This document shows positions 6,815 to 11,831 of a stretch of 11,831 bases of DNA, piece after piece (positions within the stretch are counted from its first letter, which is position 1; each line of letters opens with the position of its first letter). A model generated the notes under the pieces. That model was not told the DNA's origin, did no database searches, and saw only the letters and a program-made list of their open reading frames with translations. This DNA is from an uncultured Collinsella sp. (GTDB lineage: Bacteria > Actinomycetota > Coriobacteriia > Coriobacteriales > Coriobacteriaceae), in contig USTC01000012.1 of NCBI GenBank assembly GCA_900557505.1, forward strand, positions 1 through 11,831. The letters are read 5' to 3'. Both the position numbers and the translations under genes were made by a program.

Positions 6815-6851
6815 AACCACCACAAAGGTGCCTGTCCCCTTTGTGGTGGTT
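6815..6851. terminator. Bidirectional intrinsic terminator between convergent genes
   Basis: A perfect 14-base stem, AACCACCACAAAGG (6815-6828) and its complement (6838-6851), with a 9-base loop. Read on the minus strand it is followed by TTTTTGTTT, a good T-tract, so it should end the flavodiiron transcript. On the plus strand the T-tract is poor, but the hairpin lies only six bases after the regulator's stop. The loop and adjoining stem bases read GGTGCCTGTCCCC. Confidence 0.82.
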
Positions 6852-6883
6852 GTGATGGCTGAGCGTCAAAAGTGAACGTGTCG

Positions 6884-8044
6884 CTACTTGGAAAGCTCGT
6901 CGGCGAGGGCCTCGATCTGAGCGCGCGAGGCGTCGTTGAGCGAGCCCAGCACAGTCACCTTGTTCTGCGCCAGGGTGATGTCCTTCATGCCCTCGAGCTC
7001 CTTGGTCATAACCTTGGCAGCTGCAGGCGCCCAGGAACCGGCCTCGACAAGCGCCACGGTACGGTTCTGATAGGCGTGCTCGGCAAGCGTGTGGATAAAG
7101 GTGCTCATGAACGGGAAGATCTCGCCCTGATAGGTGATGGAGGCAAGCACCAGACGGTCATAGCGGAACGCATCCTCAACGGCCTCGGCCATGTCGTCGC
7201 GAGCCAGGTCAAAGACGGAGACCTTCTGGCCGCGGGCCTCGAGAGCAGATGCGAGCTCCTCAACGGCAGCCTTCAGATGGCCGTACACGCTCGCATAGGC
7301 AATCGTGATGCCCTCGTCCTCGGGCTGATAGCTCGACCAGGTGTTGTAGGTGTCGAGGTAGTAGCCCAGATTCTCGGTAAGAACAGGACCATGGAGCGGG
7401 CAGATGATCTGGATGTCCAGGCCGGCGGCCTTCTTGAGCACGGCCTGCACGAACTTGCCGAACTTACCGACGATGCCAAAGTAGTAGCGGCGCGCTTCGC
7501 AAGCCCAGCCTTCCGGGTCCTCGATGTCGTTAGCACCGAACTTGCCAAAGCCGTCGGCACTAAAGAGTACCTTGTCGGTGGACTCGTAGGAGAAAATCAC
7601 CTCGGGCCAGTGAACGTTGGGAGCGCCGACAAACGTTAGGCTGTGACCGCCCAGATCGAGCACGTCGCCCTCTTTGACGACCATTTTGCGCTCGGGGTAG
7701 TCGGTGCCAAAGTAGTTGACCATCATGCGGAAAGCACCCACGCTGGCCACAATCTGTGCCTGGGGATAGCGCTCCATAAAGGCGGCGATACCGGCGGAGT
7801 GATCGGGCTCCATGTGATGAACAACCAGGTAGTCGGGCGTACGGCCATCGAGCGCGGCCTCGAGGTTGCCGAGCCACTCGTCGACAAAGCCAGCGTCGAC
7901 CGAATCGGCGACAGCGATTTTATCGCCCAAGATAACGTAGCTGTTGTATGCCATACCGTTCTCGGACACGTCGTACTGGCCCTCGAACAGGTCAATGTCG
8001 TGATCGTTGACGCCAATGTAGCGGATATCCTTGGTGATCTCCAT
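6884..8044 (-). CDS. Flavodiiron protein (A-type flavoprotein, oxygen or nitric oxide reductase)
   Basis: Cytoplasmic enzyme of 386 residues that reduces O2 to water, or NO to N2O, protecting anaerobes. The N-terminal metallo-beta-lactamase-like domain has all diiron ligands: H77, E79, D81 and H82 in HHMEPDHS, then H145 (NVHWPE), D164 (FSADGFG) and H218 (CPLHGP). The C-terminal half from about residue 245 is flavodoxin-like; its phosphate loop reads ASVYGHLKA, different from the common T-x-T/S-G-x-T form but expected in position. No rubredoxin or flavin-reductase domain follows, so this is the minimal two-domain class and needs an external electron donor. The ATG at 8044 follows AGGAGG at nine bases; the longer open frame to 8107 crosses the promoter. 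It lies 129 bases downstream of lacI on the same strand but has its own promoter signal. Confidence 0.95.
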   Translation of the reverse strand: MEITKDIRYIGVNDHDIDLFEGQYDVSENGMAYNSYVILGDKIAVADSVDAGFVDEWLGNLEAALDGRTPDYLVVHHMEPDHSAGIAAFMERYPQAQIVASVGAFRMMVNYFGTDYPERKMVVKEGDVLDLGGHSLTFVGAPNVHWPEVIFSYESTDKVLFSADGFGKFGANDIEDPEGWACEARRYYFGIVGKFGKFVQAVLKKAAGLDIQIICPLHGPVLTENLGYYLDTYNTWSSYQPEDEGITIAYASVYGHLKAAVEELASALEARGQKVSVFDLARDDMAEAVEDAFRYDRLVLASITYQGEIFPFMSTFIHTLAEHAYQNRTVALVEAGSWAPAAAKVMTKELEGMKDITLAQNKVTVLGSLNDASRAQIEALADELSK

Positions 8045-8060
8045 CAGGCAAAGCCTCCTA

Positions 8061-8087
8061 GATAGACAAAAGAACCCGTCTATCATA
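8061..8087 (-). promoter_or_regulatory. Flavodiiron gene promoter with overlapping inverted repeat
   Basis: On the minus strand, TGC followed by TATGAT (8087-8082) is an extended -10 box (five of six matches) with a weak -35. A 7-base inverted repeat, GATAGAC/GTCTATC in plus-strand arms 8061-8067 and 8078-8084 with a 10-base spacer, overlaps the -10 and the likely start point and ends just before the AGGAGG ribosome site. It could be an operator or a leader hairpin. Confidence 0.4.
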
Positions 8088-8173
8088 GCACTCGCCTTTA
8101 GAGCCACGGCTATCTGCTAGCATCCCTACCGATTGTTATTGAAATGCGATAAAGCGCCGTTTACCTGCACAAA

Positions 8174-9205
8174 CTATGCGCGCGGTGCCGCCGTACTATG
8201 TCGAATGATGAGCCGGCCGGGAATACGAATGGCAACAGTTTTGCCCGCCGTACCCGCCTCGGGAACCGCATGCTCGAATACCTCGCGTCCGCGCTGATGT
8301 AGATCGAATCGAACGGTCGTGAGCTCGTTATGCGCGACAAAGTCGTCGAGCGAGTCATCGACGCCCACCACGCTCACGTCCTCGGGCACGCGCAGGCCGC
8401 TATCGCGCAGCGCTGCAATGGCGCCGTTTGCCATCTGGTCGTTTGCCGCGTAAATCGCCGTCATGGTGCGATCGTGCTCGGCCAGGTACCTGCCAGCTTC
8501 GTAACCGCTGTTGGCAGACCAGTCACCCTCGAGCGGCGCCTGTGGCTTAATGTGCTTACGCTCGAGCGCATCCTGCCAGCCGGCGCGACGAAATTGCTCG
8601 TCAACCGAGAACGACGGTCCGCCAATATAGCGAATTTGCTCGTGTCCCAGCTCAAACAGGTGATCCATGAGCAGCAGCGAGCAGCCGTAATGGTCGGAAT
8701 CGACCGTGGTCACGCGCGGATGCGCGTACATGGTAACGATGACCGTGCCGATACCCGGCAGCGGATCAAACGTCTCAAAATCGGGAGCCATGCGGCTCAT
8801 GCCGATAATGATGCCGTCCACGGGCAGCGCGGCCATACGACGCGTTGCCTCGGCAAGCGAGAATTCCTCGGTCTTGGACATCTCGACCAGCGTGATGGCG
8901 CAGTTATGCTCGCGAGCAGCGCTGGCGATGCCGTCGATCATTGAGAGGTTGCCAAACTTGGTGACATCGTTGACGCACAGGCCGACCGAATGGTAACGGC
9001 CATCGCGCAGCGAGCGACCGGCATAACTCGGACGAAAGCCGAGCTCTTGCATAGCGGCCTGCACGCGCTGGCGCGTCTGCTCGTTAACGTTGGGCAAGCC
9101 GTTGGCAACGCGCGAAACCGTCTGCTGCGAAACACCGGCAGCGCGGGCAACGTCAGCCATGGATACCGGACGCGTACCTGTATCGTTGGAAGGGCGCCTT
9201 GCCAC
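8174..9205 (-). CDS. LacI/GalR-family transcriptional repressor
   Basis: 343-residue repressor, normal LacI-family length. Residues 14-60 are the LacI helix-turn-helix and following helices (VSMADVARAAGVSQQTVSRV), then the hinge helix GRSLRDGR at 63-70. From about 72 a periplasmic-binding-protein-like sensor follows, with VDGIIIG (129-135), GHEQIRYIGG (187-196), AIYAANDQMANGA (250-262) and VVGVDDS (279-285), the usual ligand-domain landmarks. The GTG at 9205 is preceded by AAGGTG at five bases and starts at the right distance from the DNA-binding domain. It is divergent from galK with repeated 17-base sites between, so it most likely represses galKT and itself, released by galactose or a derivative. 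The inducer is inference. Confidence 0.94.
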   Translation of the reverse strand: MARRPSNDTGTRPVSMADVARAAGVSQQTVSRVANGLPNVNEQTRQRVQAAMQELGFRPSYAGRSLRDGRYHSVGLCVNDVTKFGNLSMIDGIASAAREHNCAITLVEMSKTEEFSLAEATRRMAALPVDGIIIGMSRMAPDFETFDPLPGIGTVIVTMYAHPRVTTVDSDHYGCSLLLMDHLFELGHEQIRYIGGPSFSVDEQFRRAGWQDALERKHIKPQAPLEGDWSANSGYEAGRYLAEHDRTMTAIYAANDQMANGAIAALRDSGLRVPEDVSVVGVDDSLDDFVAHNELTTVRFDLHQRGREVFEHAVPEAGTAGKTVAIRIPGRLIIRHSTAAPRA

Positions 9206-9299
9206 AAAATCACCTTCACCCTTGCGAGATCTGAATAGCGTGAATGCCGGCCCGGGCAGAGATACACCCCGCGCCGAGGCCCGCTATCGTCGGACGCAT

Positions 9300-9344
9300 G
9301 TTAACGTACTCTACTTTTTCTATCTGCATCTCTTCTGCTTTATA
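9300..9344 (-). promoter_or_regulatory. lacI promoter -10 and partial operator copy in its leader
   Basis: On the minus strand TATAAA (9344-9339) is a good -10 with a weak -35. Plus-strand bases 9300-9311, GTTAACGTACTC, are identical to the first 12 bases of the 17-base galK operators, but the far arm (TACTT instead of ATAAC) is lost. It lies about 20-30 bases into the predicted lacI transcript, a place suited to autorepression with weaker binding. Confidence 0.5.
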
Positions 9345-9417
9345 AGTCCATACGGCACTACCGTTCACGGCCGAATATCGACCGATTACCAGATTCTCAA
9401 AAAGTGACAAGCGTTGT

Positions 9418-9434
9418 GTTATGAGTACGTTAAC
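9418..9434. promoter_or_regulatory. Putative LacI-family operator O1, overlapping the galK -35 box
   Basis: GTTATGAGTACGTTAAC is a dyad with GTTA/TAAC arms, and one base further out on each side also pairs (TGTTA...TAACA). The same 17 bases recur as the exact reverse complement at 9487-9503. Its right arm overlaps the galK promoter -35, so a bound repressor would block RNA polymerase. Confidence 0.7.
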
Positions 9435-9458
9435 ATAGCCCGTAACGTGCGGTATCGT
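9430..9458 (+). promoter_or_regulatory. galKT promoter
   Basis: TTAACA (9430-9435, five of six matches to TTGACA), a 17-base spacer and TATCGT (9453-9458, four of six). Predicted start is near 9465, giving an 80-base leader that contains the second operator. The overlap with O1 supports negative control. Confidence 0.6.
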
Positions 9459-9486
9459 GAACACTTGGTTCATGCCGCTTCAAGTT

Positions 9487-9503
9487 GTTAACGTACTCAT
9501 AAC
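9487..9503. promoter_or_regulatory. Putative LacI-family operator O2, downstream of the galK start point
   Basis: GTTAACGTACTCATAAC, the exact reverse complement of O1, centred 69 bases from it and about 30 bases into the predicted galK transcript. A pair of sites flanking the promoter fits repression by roadblock or DNA looping. Confidence 0.7.
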
Positions 9504-9543
9504 GACGCAAAACTCACCCGTGCGCGCCAAGGAAAGGACTCCC

Positions 9544-10749
9544 ATGACCACCCCCGACGAAAAGACATTCGCCACGCTCACCAAGCTGTTCGAGGAGGAG
9601 TTTGGCCCCATCGGCGATCGCCAGGTGCTCTATGTGCACGCGCCCGGCCGTTCCGAGATCAGTGGCAACCACACCGACCACGAGGGCGGCCACGTCATCG
9701 CCGGCTCGCTCGATGTCGCCGTTGACGGTATCGCCGTGGCAACCGACTCCAACAAGGTCCGCGTCGCCGACGAGGGCTACCCCACGTTTGAGATTACCCT
9801 CGACACGCTGAATGTTCAGGAGTCCGAGAAGGGCACGTCCGCAAGCCTCGTGCGCGGTATGGCCCACGAGATCGCAGCCCTTGGCGTTGAGCCCCACGGC
9901 TTCGACTTCGCCTTCACCTGCTCCGTCCCCTCGGGCGGCGGTCTTTCGAGCTCCGCTGCCGTCGAAGCCGCATACGGACGCGCCATGGAAACCCTCTGGG
10001 GCGCGCCCGCAATTGAGCCCGTCGCACTCGCCCAAATGAGCCAGCGCACCGAGAACAACTATTATGGCAAGCCCTGCGGTCTGATGGACCAGGCCGCCGT
10101 ATGTCTGGGCGGCCTTGCCTACATGGACTTTGAGGACCAGGCTCAGCCTAAAACCCAGAAGCTCGAGCTCAACTTTGAGGATCACGGCTATGCGCTCGTG
10201 CTCGTTAAGGTCGGTGCCGACCACGTGGCAGCCACCGACGACTACGCCGCCGTTCCGCGCGAGATGCAGGACGTTGCCGCCGAGTTTGGCAAGGCACGCC
10301 TGTGCGAGGTAAACGTTGCCGACTTTGACGCCAAACTCCCCGAACTGCGTGCCAAGCTGGGCGACCGTGCCTGCCTACGCGCCGTTCACTACTGGTACGA
10401 GAATGGCCTGGTCGACAAGCGCTGGGCCGCCCTGAACGCCGGCGACATCGACCAGTTCCTGATCCTGACGCGCGAGTCCGGCGCCAGCTCTGCTATGTAC
10501 CTGCAGAATGTCGTTGCCAAGCTGGGCTCCGAGCAGCCTTCCATGTATGCCCTGGCGCTGGCCGAGCACGTGCTCGACGGCCGCGGCGCCGTCCGCATCC
10601 ACGGTGGCGGCTTTGGTGGCACCATCCAGGCCTTCGTGCCCCTCGACCTGGTCGACACCTTTATCACCAAGATGAACGACTGGCTGGGCGAGGGCTCTGC
10701 CCGCCACTACGCAATTTCTGACAAGGGGGCTTACGCGGCATGGCTGTAA
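9544..10749 (+). CDS. galK: Galactokinase
   Basis: GHMP-family kinase of 401 residues that phosphorylates alpha-D-galactose with ATP to galactose 1-phosphate, the first Leloir step. The galactokinase signature reads GRSEISGNHTDH at 35-46, a variant of the textbook GRxNLIGEHTDY that keeps the catalytic Arg36 and the H-T-D core. The ATP loop is PSGGGLSSSAA (129-139), the likely catalytic Asp is D182 in CGLMDQ, and motif 3 is HGGGFGGT (353-360). The ATG at 9544 follows GGAAAGGA (9531-9538) at five bases; the open frame extends to 9457, but that part holds the operator and leader. The stop overlaps the galT start, so the two are cotranslated. Control is by the LacI-type sites upstream. Confidence 0.95.
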   Translation: MTTPDEKTFATLTKLFEEEFGPIGDRQVLYVHAPGRSEISGNHTDHEGGHVIAGSLDVAVDGIAVATDSNKVRVADEGYPTFEITLDTLNVQESEKGTSASLVRGMAHEIAALGVEPHGFDFAFTCSVPSGGGLSSSAAVEAAYGRAMETLWGAPAIEPVALAQMSQRTENNYYGKPCGLMDQAAVCLGGLAYMDFEDQAQPKTQKLELNFEDHGYALVLVKVGADHVAATDDYAAVPREMQDVAAEFGKARLCEVNVADFDAKLPELRAKLGDRACLRAVHYWYENGLVDKRWAALNAGDIDQFLILTRESGASSAMYLQNVVAKLGSEQPSMYALALAEHVLDGRGAVRIHGGGFGGTIQAFVPLDLVDTFITKMNDWLGEGSARHYAISDKGAYAAWL

Positions 10750-11831
10750 TGACCGACGTGCGCAAGGCTGCCCAGGGCCTTATCGAATATGCCATCCACC
10801 GATCGATGATCGGACAGGACGATCGCATCTGGGCATACAACACCATTTTGGAGTGCATCGGCGCCACGGGCCCCGCGCTCGACATGACCTGGGCGCTGCA
10901 GAACGAGAAGCTCTCGCTCTTGCACCCCGATACCCTGCCCGACTTTGACCTGGAGGGCACGCTTGTCTCGCTTTCCGAGGCTGCCGTTGCCAACGGCGCC
11001 GCCGAGGACACGACGTCGGGCCGCGACCGCATCGCTATGCGCATCATGGGCGTGCTCATGCCGAGGCCTTCGGTTGTAAACGAGGAGTTCAACGGACGTA
11101 TGGGCGTCAACGAGCCCCGCGCCGCGACCGACTGGTTCTACGGTCTGTGCTGCGACGCCGGCTACGTGCGCCGTGCCGCCATCGCGCGCAACATCAAATG
11201 GAGCACCCCCACCAACTGGGGTGACCTGGAGATCACCATCAACCTGTCGAAGCCCGAGAAGGACCCGCGCGATATTGCCGCGGCCGGCGCCGCCAAAAAC
11301 ACGGGCGAGAAGTATCCCGCCTGTCAGCTCTGCATCGAAAACGAGGGCTACCCCGGACGCTCCGCCGCAGCCGACGGCGGCGCCCACCCCGCTCGCCAGA
11401 ATCTGCGCGTTATCCCCATTGAGCTCAACGGCGAGCGCTGGGGCTTCCAATACAGCCCGTACGCGTACTTTAACGAGCACTGCATTGCCATGAGCTCCGA
11501 GCATCGTCCGATGCACGTCGACCGCAAGGGGCTGACCTGCCTGCTCGACTTTGTCGACCTGTTCCCGCACTACTTTATTGGCTCCAACGCCGACCTGCCC
11601 ATCGTGGGCGGCTCGATTCTGTCGCACGACCACTTCCAGGGCGGCGCGCACGAGTTCCCCATGATGCATGCCGCTGAGGTCTCGCAGTTTAGCGTGCCCG
11701 GTTTTGACCAGGTCAGCGGTACCGTGTTGCAGTGGCCGCTTTCGGTGCTGCGACTGCGCTCGCACGACCGCGCCCAGCTGCTCGACGCCGCCGAGAAGAT
11801 TATCCTCGCCTGGCGCGAGTGGACCGATGAG
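10740..11831 (+). CDS. galT: UDP-glucose-hexose-1-phosphate uridylyltransferase, class II (partial, 3' end off window)
   Basis: Second Leloir enzyme: exchanges galactose 1-phosphate with UDP-glucose to give UDP-galactose and glucose 1-phosphate. 364 codons are visible of a family that usually has about 490-510. It belongs to the class II GalT type (Bacillus, Lactobacillus), not the E. coli type: GSNADLPIVGGSILSHDHFQ ends at residue 300 with the H-D-H-F-Q active site, the second His (H298) being the expected uridylylated nucleophile. CQLCIENEGYPGR near residue 198 is also a class II block. The start at 10740 overlaps galK by ten bases with GGGGG (10725-10729) upstream; an alternative ATG at 10749 forms a TAATG junction with the galK stop. 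Both are in the same frame and differ by three residues. Confidence 0.94.
   Translation, partial: MAVMTDVRKAAQGLIEYAIHRSMIGQDDRIWAYNTILECIGATGPALDMTWALQNEKLSLLHPDTLPDFDLEGTLVSLSEAAVANGAAEDTTSGRDRIAMRIMGVLMPRPSVVNEEFNGRMGVNEPRAATDWFYGLCCDAGYVRRAAIARNIKWSTPTNWGDLEITINLSKPEKDPRDIAAAGAAKNTGEKYPACQLCIENEGYPGRSAAADGGAHPARQNLRVIPIELNGERWGFQYSPYAYFNEHCIAMSSEHRPMHVDRKGLTCLLDFVDLFPHYFIGSNADLPIVGGSILSHDHFQGGAHEFPMMHAAEVSQFSVPGFDQVSGTVLQWPLSVLRLRSHDRAQLLDAAEKIILAWREWTDE

Noticed and set aside
9457..9543. Earlier ATG for galK.
   Set aside because: It overlaps the predicted -10 box and the frame includes operator O2; GGAAAGGA before 9544 clearly marks the start.
1..11831. tRNA or rRNA genes, CRISPR array, transposase gene, phage genes.
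   Set aside because: No tRNA-like or rRNA sequence, no regularly spaced repeats and no recombinase or phage proteins were seen on either strand.

Overview
The window looks like the chromosome of a high-GC gut actinobacterium of the Coriobacteriia, most likely Collinsella or a close relative. The grounds are the GC-rich codon use, strong purine-rich ribosome binding sites, TTG and GTG starts, a flavodiiron protein typical of anaerobes, and a Leloir galactose operon behind a LacI-type regulator. The taxonomic call rests on gene content and style, not on a marker gene.

Layout. At the left, on the minus strand, are a Bce-type ABC exporter permease (running to the window edge) and its ATPase, sharing an 11-base overlap. 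Divergent from them, on the plus strand, is a 329-residue protein that joins a MutT/NudG-like Nudix domain to a Vsr-type mismatch endonuclease. After it come a possible structured leader, a small unknown ORF, and a 150-base imperfect palindrome. Then a minus-strand class II ketose-bisphosphate aldolase and a divergent DeoR-family regulator share a 334-base control region with several repeat-type candidate operators. A bidirectional hairpin separates the regulator from a minus-strand flavodiiron protein, with a minus-strand LacI-family regulator next to it. The right end is galK-galT on the plus strand, divergent from lacI. galT runs off the window.

How the parts work together. The clearest circuit is lacI/galKT. 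A 17-base site occurs twice as exact reverse complements around the galK promoter, and a 12-base part of it recurs in the lacI leader. This is what an autoregulated galactose repressor with looping operators would look like. The aldolase and DeoR pair is probably a second sugar-phosphate-responsive unit; the aldolase could serve glycolysis or tagatose-bisphosphate breakdown. The flavodiiron protein would reduce oxygen or nitric oxide. The Nudix-Vsr fusion is the most unusual gene: it links nucleotide-pool cleaning with repair of T:G mismatches, and no cytosine methyltransferase is visible nearby.
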